A stretch of DNA of 64,000 bases. It comes from Cylicocyclus nassatus. Lineage: Eukaryota > Nematoda > Chromadorea > Rhabditida > Strongylidae. The position numbers and the translations under genes are program-made. Location of the stretch: contig CATQJL010000001.1 in the NCBI GenBank assembly GCA_958299035.1, positions 8,796,284 to 8,860,283 of the forward strand. The letters are read 5' to 3'. Below the pieces are notes generated by a model. The model had not been told where the DNA came from. It saw only the letters and a program-made list of their open reading frames with translations, and ran no database searches. This document shows, in pieces, positions 10,268 to 23,324 of this stretch (positions are counted from its first letter, which is position 1; every line of letters starts with the position of its first letter).

Positions 10268-13200
10268 CAGGGCCCGGCAGGAGGTGGCATTTCAGAATTT
10301 TGAAAACGATATCCCCTTTGAAGCCAAAATTTCCTACGACTTCCCCTTTGACCCTATTTTTGACCCCCGTAAGTCCCTGACAAACAGATATACACAAATA
10401 TTAAGATGGGCGGCCTCAGCGCTTATTATAGTAGTACTACCTGGCTTTCCTGGTCCAGCCCGGGTCATCGTTTGAGGGATGGCCAAAAACCACACTTTGT
10501 CCTTCTACCTTCCCGTCCTTTTGAGCCATATTCTCTCGACCGCATGGACTGGCTGTAACTGCGACGCATGCGCCAGCGGTGAAACTCGTCCCACTACAAA
10601 TCGCAACTGTACACAAAGTGCTCTGGCAACGTTTTAGCCACACTAGCTGCCGCAGACACTGCCAGTCCCTGCAGTTGATAATACAGAATACCTCCAAAAA
10701 CAGCATTGAGTATAGCCTATATCTTCCGAAAAATTAGTGGCTCCATTATGACAGTGCGAAAGTGATCCGATTAATTTCAAGCGGATTTCTCTCACCCCTG
10801 CAACATACACGAGAATCAACCCTAAGCTATAGGCGACAAGAATGCTACAGAAGCGTAAGGCGCTCAAGCCAAAGGCATCGTGCTCAGCTTAGACGCTTCC
10901 ATTAGCTAAAGACAAACAAAAACAAAACAAAGTGTAGATGGAAACCAAGAAAAGGCGGTTGGTAGGAGTTCCAACGGCTCGCACAGCTGTTCTAAATAAG
11001 GGGAAGGCAGTTAGATCTTACTCAGCCTATGGAACACTACTGAGCCAAGAAAGCGTAATAGAAATTTAAAACTATCCGCATCCCAATGAAGTGAAATAAG
11101 TATACTATGGATACGATGTAGATCAAAACTTACCTTTCAAAACTCTGAATCCATCCGCGGATGCATTAGCTCACTGAAAGTTTCCCGCCTGAGAGTTAGT
11201 AGATCTGCAATGCCTCGCTCTCTATACAACGCTCATCAGTCAAAAGCAAGTCAGGAAAAACGAGCAAATTTTCGAGGAGATTAACTAACAAGGAGCTTAC
11301 ACATTTTCATGAAGTGCAGTCCTTCACTACTTTTACCTCCTTTCCATTTGTGCTCGTACATGCATTTCCGACGCACTGTATGGGTGTGTGCTGATATATC
11401 GGGCGTGAACTGAAATAAAGAACATTCAGAATAATAGTAGCCCCTTGAACGATTTTGCAGAAGTAGGCTATCAATACGATTAAGAAAAAACCAGGTATCA
11501 CAATGAAGGATTCATAACGAAACAATTTTGCGCACGAAAGGATGTAAAAAAGAAACAATAAACAACGACACAAACAAATGATAAGCGACAAACAGCGACA
11601 AAAATGCATCAATATTAAATGTTACCTCTACGCATTCTTGTACTTCGCGGTGGTGATGAGTGTTGCGATTAGAGCGCGCTATCCAAGTCGTTGCATACCA
11701 CTACGAAAAAAATTTAGGGCTCCAACAGAAGGGTGCCTTGACGGTTTGGGAAGCGGATTTATACAAGTGATAAGACTTTTGACTTAGACCCCAATTATGT
11801 GAAGAAATTTGGAAAATTATGTGAGGGGAAGCTGAGAGCCACCCCAGGTGGCTCCCAGGTGGCGCGGGAGCCACCTAAATTGGAAAAACACTTACCATTC
11901 CTTGAGTTCACATAAGTTTTTCATATTTTTTCATACATTGTCTTTACTCCTTACTACCTAATTACAGGCCGAATTTGGTGCCATTTCGTTTCCTGTGCGT
12001 GACAAACAAGCTTATTTTGTTGTTTTCCTTATGCGATAATTCCCATTTGAATTCCCGCGCGCTAGCAGATAAAACTTGAAGCGCGAACTTGTAGTGCTGG
12101 CTGCAGTGCGAGTTCAAAAAGTATTCCTAAAGTAGTTCCTCAAATTCAGTAGAGCCTCAAAATCTCAAGTGAATTTCCTACTTGGTGCGTATGGTTTATA
12201 TGACGTGCTGTCACTATCGTGTCTTTTTGCATATAAGGCTTTTTCGTGACTTGACTTACCTTTACGTATGAGATCAAAAACCTAGCTTTGGCTGAAATTT
12301 GGCTTGCAGGGATTGTTTGTCATGTTGTTTTTCATGCTCGTTATGGCTCCCAAACCACAGTTTTCGCTAGGAGCCGGTGCAGGGGACTGCTTGATTTGCT
12401 GATTTATATAGCACCCAATCTATATGGCAGGGTCATTGGGAAGTTATGGTACTGCATGATGTATCTCTTGCAGATTTGCCTGCAACTTTGTGCAAATAGG
12501 TTGTCAGAAGGTGGAAAAATGCTCATCTTTATGTTTCATTTGCATGATCATCAATAGCCTCGAAAAGGGCTTGGAATATCGTAGGTCATTCAACACGATA
12601 AAGAAACCAATTGTGCTAATTTTTAGCTAAATTTGAGACCTAGACCTGGTAGACCTACGTAACTTTACAATGTGTTGTGACCGTGATTAAAATGTCGAAT
12701 ACCAGATTTTAGCTAGATCCACTTCTCTGCCCTAGATTTTGGCCAGATCTGTGAATGTGGTCTCCAACAGCACATCCACCGTAACTTCCGGAAAGGCCCG
12801 CGAGTATGTGATAATTGTAATCGGAGAGCCGAACAACCTAGAGCTTGAACAAATTTCATGATCTTAGGACTGTAAAATCCATAAAATTTAAGGGTACCCC
12901 TACTAGGATTTAGCAGAAACTTTCACAGCATTTCTCGATTCACTTTCCTACATACAAATTGTGTCAGCGCAGGAGAGTATTCGTCAAACAGCACTGAACA
13001 AGGTGACTTCAGCGTACTATGCTATAGATTTTCTAGTCTTTATCTGAAAATTGTACCGCGAGGTAATGGTACACAAGCTCACAAGTTTTCAACACAAATT
13101 AGACCATATGAAACATTTTTGCAAAAAACATGCACATTTTTAGCGCATGAAAATATTCCACGTGCACACCTTCTATAAATATTTACGCATGTCAAATTTT

Positions 13201-13302
13201 TTCCGGGGCTTCGCCCTGGACCCCAAATTACGACCTCCCCTTTGCTTTTCCGAGCCAAATACGATATCCAGCCTGTGAAAGCGCCACCGCCGCCGGGCCC
13301 TG
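10268..13302. mobile_element. Large hAT element, 3035 bp, with 8-bp target-site duplication
   Basis: CAGGGCCCGGC at the left is inverted as GCCGGGCCCTG at the right. The octamer ctcacgta flanks both ends exactly (10260-10267 and 13303-13310). Subterminal regions share 'acgatatcc' and 'cccctttg' text with each other and with the 752-bp element at 4241. Open frames inside are short (up to ~100 codons) and none resembles a hAT transposase or its RW/hATC region, so the element is probably non-autonomous or decayed. It contains the second copy of the hairpin module (11795-12060). Confidence 0.9.
11795..12060 (+). repeat. Hairpin module, copy 2 (inside hAT element)
   Basis: This is homologous to 4571-4820: 'ttatgtgaag', a hairpin block, 'ttggaaaaacactta', 'gttcacataagttttt', 'tgcgtgacaaacaagc', then a CGCGCGC-like stretch. 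The hairpin block is GAGCCACC (11836-11843), its complement GGTGGCTC (11847-11854) and a third copy GAGCCACC (11868-11875). The hairpin sequence is unrelated to that of copy 1, although the flanks align. Confidence 0.75.
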
Positions 13303-13310
13303 CTCACGTA

Positions 13311-15748
13311 CCTCCATCCGAAAAAAAACCTTTCGTCCCTCCTCCCCCTTCCCCCCCCCCCCCGAACAAAAATCCTGTGACCGCCACTGATACACTTGTT
13401 TATTATCCATTCATTTATATCCTTAGGATAAGTCGCAAAATTTTTGAGAGTGGCTATACAAGTGAAAAAAGGGTATAAAGAATTTATTTTCATAGAATTT
13501 TCTAGAAGATATAAAATCTCAAATTAGCTTTGTGAAAACTTTTTTAAGTCCATGAAAGAAACGACGCACTCTGATATTTCCGAGGACATAATCCGAATTC
13601 ATATGAGAAAATAAAGTTGTCCCCCCTCCCCTCTCAAAAAAAATTTTTACGAGCGCCAAGTCATTTACACACTTTTTCCCAGCGCAATGGTGTTCACTAC
13701 TATGAGTTAGAAATAATAGTTCTGAAAAAGAGAGAAGAATCCTAGCGCAATCAGAAAATAATTTGTGACTTTTTTCTTATCTAGACGTATGTCTTTTGCT
13801 TTCTCGATTCTACATTCTACAGGATTCCCGCAGAGGTATGGCTTGAGCTTCGATATTCTAAGCAAAAGAGAATCTCGCACCTAGTATCATATCTGGTTTT
13901 GGTCGTAGTGCGCAAAAACTGCGCATCGAGGACGTAGGGGGTTTTGTCCATCAGTGAGACATCTTCGATTTCTCCATTTACGCGAATCGTTTCCGACCCG
14001 CTCTGCCCGTATGTCGCTTTGACCATCACATGTACTAATTTCACATTTATCTATATCGTTTGGAACTTCTGAAATCATTCGTTTTTTTTTCTAGAGGAAT
14101 TTCGCGATAGAGGAGTTTGTTGTTGATTTTTTGATGAATTTCTTTTGAACGAATTCCGCTTTTGAGAAATAAAAGTTAACTTCTAAAAGGCTGCCGAGTC
14201 TCCTATAATGCTGCCATCACCAATTAAGTGCCGTTTCCTTGAAGTTCATGAGCATGACACTTTTTCAGCAAGATTCAATGCTCCTAAATTATTCTTTCAA
14301 AATATTATGAATTGTGATGACAACAATTGTGTATGCTATCTTCTAAAAATTTTTTTCCACTTTGATTCTGGTTTTATTTGAAAATTATTGTGCTTCCGTA
14401 TCTTCCAGTGTTAGCAGAATTTTTGTCTGTCCCCTGTTGGCGAACAGGTTTGTTGTTGGTAAAGCAAGCTACAATTCTTTGATAATCTTTGAAAAAAAAA
14501 CATAGACAATTCAACTAAGCTGGACTCCTGAAGATGTATCTAACGACAGCAATGTTCTTCTCAAAATTTAGTGCACATATGATATATAAATACATCATAG
14601 TACACCCAACATAAGCAAACCATCATTTACTTTTGGGCCCATTTATAGATGGACCAGAGCTGTTGAGAGTGTATAAACATAACAAGCGCATTATAATTGA
14701 TTCTGTTACCAAAATAAAAACTATCTTTTTGAAAAGAAAGGAAAAACGTACTAAGCTAAGTTGGTCCTCTTCCGACTTCCTATCGATATAAATGTATTTG
14801 GACGATTAAATATAGAATGTGATTTTTACTTTTCACATGAAAACCTTCCTTATGAATTTATTATTGCGATATCGACTAGCTTTCTCAATAAAATTAATTT
14901 TGTTTACTCTCCTCTTGAATAAGGAGCTTCCAAGAAATTGCCGAAAACAGTTTATCATCTAAAAAAGGCTGGCTATGATTTTTTATTTAGAAAAATTAAA
15001 CATTTCAAAAAAAAAGCTCAATCTCTCGCCTAAAGTGAGCCTAGCTTCAAACAATATTTTTGTAGCTTGATTCTGGCCCCCACTTGACATTGTCTCCTCT
15101 ATTCTTGTAAAGTTATCAAAATGATGTGGGACTACGCATGAATTGACTTCAAAGTAATGCTCCTTGTGATGGAGGCTATCATAAAATAAGGCAGTGATTT
15201 TTTCGTTACCCATCAAAAATGCATGTACTGCTGTCCAGTGACATCATTACAAGTTTTCTCAAACTTTGAAAGGTATCAATTTTCCAAACTAAAGTTCTCT
15301 GCTCGAGTAAAGAGTGCATATGTTTTTGCACACAGAAAACGCTGCCAAAAATTCATGGTGAGAGAAAATTTGAATTGTATACATTTTTGCGAAGCATCTA
15401 GGATTGCTTTCGATTCTTTCGCAACAAATTTGTTCAGCAACTCAGAAAATGTGCATCATTCACGCCCCTTACTCAAGTTCATAGTTGCGTGTGTGCCCCC
15501 ATCTGTGCTGATTCTCCCGCCAAATCGCGCAGCGGCCGCACGTATTCACTAAAATGTGCTTGAAACCGTCATTTTGCAATTGAATTGGCTGAGGGAACTT
15601 CCAATGTTGATAACACTTCCATATTTGCTGAGTTTCTGCGCTTTCTCCTTCTAGAACCTGCAAGCCGAAATCATATATGAACTTACTCGCCAGACGTTGA
15701 CTAAAGGCCAAAGTATCACTCGAAAACAAAACTAATGCTAAACAATAT
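13311..15748. other. Gene-poor stretch with C-rich tract
   Basis: A run of 13 C lies at about 13351-13363. Around 13850-14055 both of two minus-strand frames stay open, one with several Cys, but neither resembles a known protein. Nothing else could be supported. Confidence 0.4.
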
Positions 15749-15751
15749 TAT

Positions 15752-16583
15752 GGCCCGTAGTAAACCCCACTTCACTTCAGATGATCTCAACTGAGGGGCT
15801 GGGTTTAGGTATTTAAGATAAACTGACTAGCGGTCACTCTCACATGCTTAAGAATGCGACCTGATCTGAAAGGTGAGCGTCAGGGCATGTGCCGCAATGA
15901 ATTCACCTGAAATCCGTAAGAGCAGCCTCGATTTTGAGATGAATTGACCGAAATAGTGTGCAAGGGATGAGACGCAGAGAAAAGTCCCGTAGGTTGCTCG
16001 TGAGTAACTTACGGGAAACTTACATAATATTGCAGAATAGAATGCGCGAAACTGCACAACCGCGCCCGAATAGGAGAGGATCGATGAACAGCTGATTTTG
16101 GCGAGGAAAACAAAAAAAACAAATTCTTCTCTTTTTTGTAAATTTCACTGTTTTTTTTTTGAAGTTGTTCAGAATAAGGACTCATTTGTTCATTTCATTA
16201 AATTCACGCTGCAACCATTTCGTTTTTTTATAAACCCGTCACAAAATATTTTTTGTTTTATCCGTGTATTGCTAGGCGAAATCCTCGATAGCGGTCAGGA
16301 TCGATTGCGATAGTGGCCGCTATCAAAGTTTGCCCGGCGATGCAGCAAAAGTTTTGTCGCTAGACGGAGTCGAACCACGGCCGCGCACGTGTAATTCCAA
16401 CCGCTTACCCGTTCGAACAAATCGACTCAAGTGGCCACTTTTTCAAGAGTGCACTTGATTATGATGTCCAGGAAGTGATCCGCATCCAGATCAATAGCTC
16501 GCCGGAAGCTAAACTGAGGCGCGATGAGATCACCCCCGGTCCGCGTCAAGAGAGATGCCCTGATAGAGGGTTTACTACGGGCC
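15752..16583. mobile_element. Element bounded by GGCCCGTAGTAAACC inverted ends
   Basis: GGCCCGTAGTAAACCC at 15752 is repeated inverted at the right end (16567-16583). The interior is not a simple palindrome and no protein is recognisable. It includes a tRNA-like stretch at about 16363-16440 on the minus strand with the B-box-like text GTGGTTCGACTCC. The left flank reads TTAT and the right TATA, so a clean target duplication is not visible. Confidence 0.6.
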
Positions 16584-16648
16584 TATATTCACAAGCAAAG
16601 TACTCACTTTAGATAGCACAAGACGGAAGTCCGAGGACCACACCTATA

Positions 16649-17213
16649 GGCCCAAGGCATACCTCACGCGATTTTAGTCGCCGCGCGATTTGGCACTGCA
16701 GCGACTCTCCATACTCAGACAATCGCTGGGGGCAGGCGGGCACCGGAAAAATAGATTGCTGATTTCTCGCACCCCGCTCGCGGATTTTTTGCGAAGCAAT
16801 CAAGACTTTTCGGAAGGCCGCTTGCTGAGCCAGCGGATTTTTGAGAGGCCGCCTGTTGAATTTTTTTTCGCTCTTGTCTTTTGCAGATATATTGCTGAAT
16901 CTCTGAGGAATCGAGAACTTAGCAAGCGGTCTTCCGAAAAGTCCTGATTGCTTTCCAAAAAATCCGCGAGCGGGGTGCGAGAGATCAGAAATCTATTTTT
17001 CCGGTGCCCGCCTGCCCCGGCGATTGTCTGAGTAGCTGATCGTAAACGCACTTTGCTTTGGCCAGACTTGCTGCGTTTGTTACAATTTACGGGATCTACG
17101 CACCCATGCATCTGAGAGCCTGCTTAAGCACTAGAAATCTGGCAAATCGCCAAGTCGCGAGGATGTGGCGATCACGCGAAATCGCGAGAGGTAAGCCTTG
17201 GGCAAACAAGATT
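16649..17213. mobile_element. GGCCC-type MITE, copy 2 (large palindrome)
   Basis: The left end TAGGCCCAAGGCATACCTCA is matched inverted by the right end (...ggtaagccttgggc). Long internal arms are also inverted: 16724-16860 against 16915-17030, sharing text such as 'cgcaccccgctcgcgga'. It is related by its termini to 5556-5788 and 49737-49938. The open frames on both strands are palindrome by-products. Confidence 0.8.
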
Positions 17214-18209
17214 TTGTAGCTTTCTTCGCTGTAACGCTTGGAATTAGCTCCTTACCGAAAGGAATACTTCATGAGAACTTCTCTGAACTTTTTCTACTTT
17301 TCAGAATTTGACCATGCTAGGTTGGTTTGGTTCGCCTAGGTTTGGGCCCATTTCTAATCTCTGAGATCAATGTCGCAGATGCAAAACTACAAAATTTTTC
17401 ACTTGAATGACTCATGTTGAGAAAATCAATTTTCCACTAAAGAGGAATGCCTTTACCGTCACACCCACGACGATGAACATCAATCCATTAATGTCCTTTT
17501 GTACGTCATTTTACACAGTGGATACTTTTTGAAGTCTATGATTTTTGACGAAGACAGGGAGAACCGTTTTGCAACAGCGATGATTCATTTATTGCGAATG
17601 TTTTTTTAGTGACAGATGAGCAAGTCTCGTATTGATTCTGATCTTTCAATGTCCATACAGGTTTTGAAAGCAGTGAGAAAACGGTAGATGGTAGAAATGA
17701 GTTTGCCAGTTAATGTTTGAAATCTAATTTTTGGTGAATGATTTCAGAAAATATCTTAAGACAAAGTTCTTGTTACTAATTGCATATGTGATTGATGTTG
17801 TTTATACGGCCCAAATCAAATGCGTTGTGCGTTTACACTCTCGCAAGATAATTCTGCTCATAACTTTCTCGCTCAGACGGCTCCCATTCAAATACTTTTT
17901 GGCAAAGAACTTACTTAGTGCCTATTAGACCCCTAGAACTTGTTATTACTGAGAATATGATGGTGATAAATGCCTTTAAAATTTCATATTTTCGGGGTAG
18001 AGGACATCAGATCGCCAATAGGCTCCATTCGCGCGGACAGTTATCACTAGCTGTGATGTAGGGAAGTGCGCATTTGTTGCAGATCCACGCTGGACCGTTT
18101 TCGGCGATCTTTCCTCTACTCACATTTCTGGATCACTAAAATTCATATCTGATACAATGTATTTGCGGTGACTCTTTAGGGAATGATATGACCTCATTCT
18201 TTGGAATAA

Positions 18210-18331
18210 AAACAAGCAAAATCCCACACGTTACGTGACTTTCAAAAATTCTAGACCCACCCCCCTCCCCGCCAAAACTGCGTATAGAATTTTCGAAAAA
18301 CTCACGTAACATGTAGCATTCTGCTTGTTTC
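18210..18331. mobile_element. Small MITE
   Basis: The text 'aacaagcaaaatcccacacg' at 18211 and its neighbourhood to ~18262 pair with the inverse 'gtagcattctgcttgttt' ending at 18330. The arms carry ttacgtga-type motifs and a C-rich centre. It is non-coding. Confidence 0.7.
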
Positions 18332-19566
18332 AGTTTCCAAAATTCATAGGCTCACTAAATTCAAATTAATCTTGCAAAAGTTCTTTTGGTTGCTAATATT
18401 ACCACGCAAACCTTTTAAAAATTTTTAACCGCTTCAGGCTCACGAGAAATTCGGGAGATCTCAAAACTTAAGAGCGTGGTTGACACGATTTGTTTGTAGA
18501 TAATGCTCTTCCCCTTTTCCTAATTCTCACCCCACCCCCGAAGAAAGGGATTGCCACTCACAGTTTTATGCAACAGATTTGAAGTTTCCAGAAAGGCGAT
18601 CCTCTGATTACCAGCTTTACATATTGAGATGTTAGGGGGGGGGGAGAGTATGACGGTAATAACTGTGCATGCAGTAATAACTGTGTATGCATTCGTCTTC
18701 CCATCTTTTGCAACTTGCATCGTCGTGGGTTACCGTAGGCCTCAGCTCAAACTCTTCTAATTAATTTAATTCCACTGCCCAGATTCCTTTCAAATAAGTG
18801 CAGGGATTTTGACGTCATTCCAAATTAGTGGTGGAGTAAGGAAAGGGAATCCTGATTGAAATCTCACGTTGACTCTCTTCAACTTCAAAGAGGACAAAAA
18901 GTGCGCCTTTGTTAGTCGAATCAAATCATTGGTACTGTATAGTTTGAACATGTCAGAAAGAGAACTGTGGGCTGTCGTCTACTTTCTCTCTCCCCCTTTT
19001 TTTCCTGTACGCACTTCTTTTCCTATAATCCGACTCAGCCCCTATATCATCCGCCAACCAAACTATCGTCACTCATCTGACAGCGGTCCTTATCGTTCTC
19101 ACATCGGATATATTCGATTCTATCGGCACCACACAGAGATACACGAGTCAAGCGATCGATGACGATATCCATGGATTTATCCTGCGAAATGTTCCATCTT
19201 TAGTCATAGTTTTCTCGTTTTATTCCGAAATAGATTCTTTGCGAAACTTCCGTTTTTTCGATTTTGAACTGCAGAAATTGCACTACCATCGCTAGAATTA
19301 CAGTACTGAATTCGTTACCCGTTGACTTCTTGCTGATCTGCTTGAATTTGCTCGTAAAATCGGTATTCACTTTTTCATGTATTGAGTATATCTTCATAAA
19401 TTGGTCCTCAGGAAAAATAGGAGCAATCTGCAGTGGTGTTCCTAGGAAATTTTCTTGGAAAGGAGCGAAGGGGGAGGGAAAGAGCTTGCGACACACATTT
19501 TTCTTCCCTTGAAGGGGCATGGGGTAAATTACACTCTTCAAGAAGAAGAACTTCCTAAAGCTTCTA
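18332..19566. other. Gene-free stretch
   Basis: Only short open frames with no family resemblance are present. A 10-G run occurs near 18635. Confidence 0.4.
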
Positions 19567-20032
19567 ACAAGGGAAGTCACTTAATTTAGGTCAGCTCTTG
19601 GAAATGAGACACATATAGTTGCAATTAGCTTAGAATGCTGATTTCAAATCTGCTTTCCATAGCTGCGAAGCATTACTCTGAAGCGAGTTATGTGCTTTTT
19701 CTTGAGCATACTTTGCGTGTTGACCGCCTTAGGCATGCTACGGTATCATCATCTAGGTAGTAGTTCAAATGCATACTACACCCTATCAAAGCCAAGTGAC
19801 TCAATTTGATGTTATTTCAATCTTCCACCACTTTTTAGGTAGATTTTCATCGAAAGGCCCTATTTCCATATTCAGTTATATGTCAATGACACATACTAAA
19901 AAAGCTCATAACTCGCTTCAGAGGAACGCTTCGCAGCTAAGGACATCATATTTGGAATCAGCGTTCCGAGCTGATTCTAAATATATGTGTCTCATTTCAA
20001 AAGGCCGACCTAAGTTAAGTGACTTCCCTTGT
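19567..20032. mobile_element. ACAAGG foldback family, member 1
   Basis: The left end ACAAGGGAAGTCACTTAATT (after TA) is inverted at the right end GTGACTTCCCTTGT. Arms of ~150 bp include 'gaaatgagacacatata' and its inverse 'tatatgtgtctcatttc'. The termini match the elements at 29863, 39317 and 58402. No tRNA-like core was recognised in this copy. Confidence 0.8.
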
Positions 20033-22844
20033 AAGTATTTTCTAAATTCTTGTCTGAATCCAGTTTACATTCATGCAAGATATGAACTTTTTTTTGAACT
20101 GAATAGGATTTATCTGTATGATTTTGTGAATTCACCGAAACTGCTTTGAAATTTATCCGTTTCTTGGCGGGAGAGGGGGGAGGGGAGAACGCGTGCGGCA
20201 GAGATTCAGAAAAAACTGATTTCTTTTCACAGTTTAGCTAATGTTTCTTTTACATAAATACGTACTGCTATTAGCACATTTTTATCGACAACTCGAACAA
20301 CAAACGAATATCATGTAGTACTTTGAAAAGAAAATTCTATAACGACAGAGTTTTTCGGCACAAATGCTTACCACACAAGATCATTTAGTTTGGAAGTTGT
20401 TGTCTAGAGTTGGTAACTTCGCGCTCGTAATTCAAAGTCTTTTGTAGATTTTGCTTTTGGGTGGCAGCTTTAAGATCAGTCTTGGACATTAGATTATGTG
20501 TATGAGAAGCTTCTTTGTGGCCGTGCTTATGTGCTATGCAGGAGGTAAAAAATCGCAGTTTGCCCGCTTCTGCGAGGTTCTTGGATCGAAACAGCAATTT
20601 TTTCATTCGTAAGCTGTCAGATGAATCTGCTAGAGCATTCAATCTCTATCGCACCAGAAACAGACTTGGCTCTTCTTTCAATTCCTTAAAATCGTTTCTA
20701 ACATTTCTTCGTTCGATCTTTCCCTATGCTACGAAAATGGTTCACACGCTGTTGCAAGTTCTCGTGCAAATGAGATGACATCCCGATAGGAGAACTCGTC
20801 CATTTTGTCGACACCAACGTGTATACGTGTGTGTATGTTGTGTTTATCTATGTTACGCATCGCATTCAGATACAGAATGTTTTCCATGAACTGCTAGCGG
20901 AGGGGGGGGGAGGAGAGGATAGTTGGTTTGCGACTTTCTGATGTTGACTATACCGTATAAAAAGTCTTGGTTGTGTGGCCAAAGCAGGCCACGAAAAAGG
21001 CAGACCAGAAGATAAAAATTTGTCTACTAAGTTGTACAAAGCACAGATTTCGTAGCCCTCGCCAAACTGCTGGTCACAATGAAACCTCGCTGTCCAGCAC
21101 AAATAGTCTTGATCATGGGGTGTAATACTTTCTTACTTCAATCTGTTTCGAAAACCTCAATATTGGCAGAAAGAGAGCTGCTCCATTGTCCACACATCAT
21201 TCGACAGGTTCTCGAGTGCTCATCGATTATTTATTGTTCAGGGTTATGAACAATTCTTGTTTCATCTATGAGATTCTCTCTGACTCATTTCTAATTGCAA
21301 CGTTCATTCTGTATATTTCTTCATACGCCTGAGTCTATTTTTGAAGTATTTACGTTTCGTAACTTCTTCTGACTCGATCAGATCTCGATTATCGGCCACT
21401 TGTTGTAGAAAACAATTCCGCTCTGACTTCATGAACTGGCTGAGGAATATCATCATTGCTGTGTTGCCTTCGCTTACGGTATCATGATTCATGGTCCAAT
21501 CTGTTCGGTCTCACTAGCACTAATTTGTAACTCTAATCAAGAATAGAAGTTTTATTGAGCAACACTGCGCGAATACATCAACAAGGCTATATGTATCTTA
21601 TAAGCGGTTTACATGTGGCGATACACAGCTAAAATGTAGTATACTTAAGTAAGAATAGCTCAGAGATTTTAAAAACTAGATCAACTCAATCGCCATGTTT
21701 GTAAGCATGTTCCGAGATATACTAACAAAGAGAAAACCCAATTATACACAAAAAGAAAACGTTACATCATTCCCTAAAGGCACCATGGCTGAGTGGGGAA
21801 GAATGAGCGTAGTTGCGTTCTCTTATGAAGAAGAACTCAGCAAAGGAACTAGGTTTCTAAAGGCGGAGGATTTCGAAATTAGGCACCTGACCGCTGCAAG
21901 CTTTTTTTGATCAACACTCGTTTTTGTTAAAAGAATAAACAAATTCTGAGAGGTAAAGAGCAGTTGAACGCTGTTTGAAGGGATCAATTTATGTTACGGA
22001 TGGAAAAGAATGATGAATGTTGGATTCAACGGTCCAAAAGAAGTATGTGTGTGCTTATTCAAGTAGGAATTCTGACGTACTTTTAGCAGCGCAACCCATA
22101 GTGGATTGATGAGCAAGGTCAAAACTTTTTCCCCTACGTGGCAATAAATATCACTACAAAAACATGCTCTTTTATGATGTTAACCCCACATTAACCACTG
22201 GAAACGCAGAGCATCCTTTCAAAGTCCTCTACGCTGGTAGATCTTATTCACGAGCTATTCATGAAAGCTCGAACCATCTTCATGTATGTGCCAAAAACAA
22301 CTGGAAGGGAGGACATTTTCCTTCTGAAGAGGGAGAGCTGTGAAGCTGATATGATGGTGGTTAAAGAATATCAGAGTTTATAACTCGACCGTTCTCACCA
22401 CCCATATGTGCAAGTTTCGTAGATACTCTCCTTTCCCACGTGATGTTACACAACAGACATTGAGGCTAGATTTGCGTAAATGCAAGTAGAAAAATACTTG
22501 CAGTCTGAATTAGCATGAACAGTTCCAGAACTTATCACGTTCAAGCGGAGGGATCAAAACATAAATTCAAACTGAATAATTCGCAACCGAAAAGAATAAA
22601 AAACCTTCTATAAAGATTGTAGCGAATTACAGTAACAAGGAATTCTTATTGTTCGTTTTCCATTTCCGGTACCAACCTGCATGATGGAGCCATTGCTTTT
22701 AAGTCCTTATAATCCTGTCTTTTGCTCTATGAACGTTGTTCAACTGTGTATAAAGAACATACGAAAGTGACGGTAGGCGATAAAGCATAATAAAATTGCA
22801 TAAGAAATGACAAAGTTCTAAAGCACCACCTTTTGCTTACTCAG
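20033..22844. other. Gene-free stretch
   Basis: Short frames only. The 71-codon frame at 21695-21910 (plus strand) has a reasonable codon pattern but no recognisable domain, splice context or neighbours, so it is not called. A 9-G run is near 20902. Confidence 0.4.
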
Positions 22845-23324
22845 TACAATACTTATCACCTCTCACTTTTCCGCGCTAAATTATGGCGCGAAGATCCCGC
22901 GCTCAGAGTGGAACATGTTGCGCAACATCTAGGATTAGTGTTTCGCAATGATACGCCAGTAACAATCGAACGATATGAACCTATAATGTGGAAAAAGCGA
23001 AAGCAAATTAGGGTACCAACTTGACCCGGGTGAGAGCCAACATATATTGGGTAGGGGAACGAACGTCGACAGTTTGATTCCCCTTTCGCGGCCGACTGGT
23101 CCTTTTACAATGTTGTTGCATGTCGTTTCAGGACCAATATTCCACGTGGTATATTATGCTTCTCTTATAATTTCTTAGCTTAGCTGCAGGAGAACAGTTT
23201 TCATCTTCCTCCAAGCAAGGAGTGGTTTTGCACGGCTTGCAAGGACTCAGATAAAGGAAGGACGAAAAAAGTGCAAAATAGGGGCTATCAATGCAATGTC
23301 ACCTATAATTCCACTCGCACATGA
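22845..23324 (+). CDS. Possible gene fragment: helical exon plus PHD-finger C-terminal half
   Basis: Two candidate exons. The first, 22845 to about 23018, follows an acceptor 'ttactcag' and reads YHLSLFRAKLWREDPALR then HVAQHLGLVFRND, a basic, helix-like stretch (faintly HMG-box-like, not established). The second, 23190-23324, follows 'gctgcag' and reads FHLPPSKEWFCTACKDS before a basic tail and TGA at 23322. L-x-P-P..W-x-C-x2-C is how a PHD zinc finger ends, so the product may bind chromatin. The first half of the PHD finger was not found, and the join between the exons is not established. An AATAAA at about 23553 could be the polyadenylation signal. Confidence 0.38.

Noticed and set aside
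13817..14078. Minus-strand exon(s) with two overlapping open frames
   Set aside because: Both frames look mildly coding, which is contradictory; no family, and splice sites are unconvincing.
16363..16440. tRNA on the minus strand
   Set aside because: There is a good B-box-like GTGGTTCGACTCC but no complete cloverleaf.
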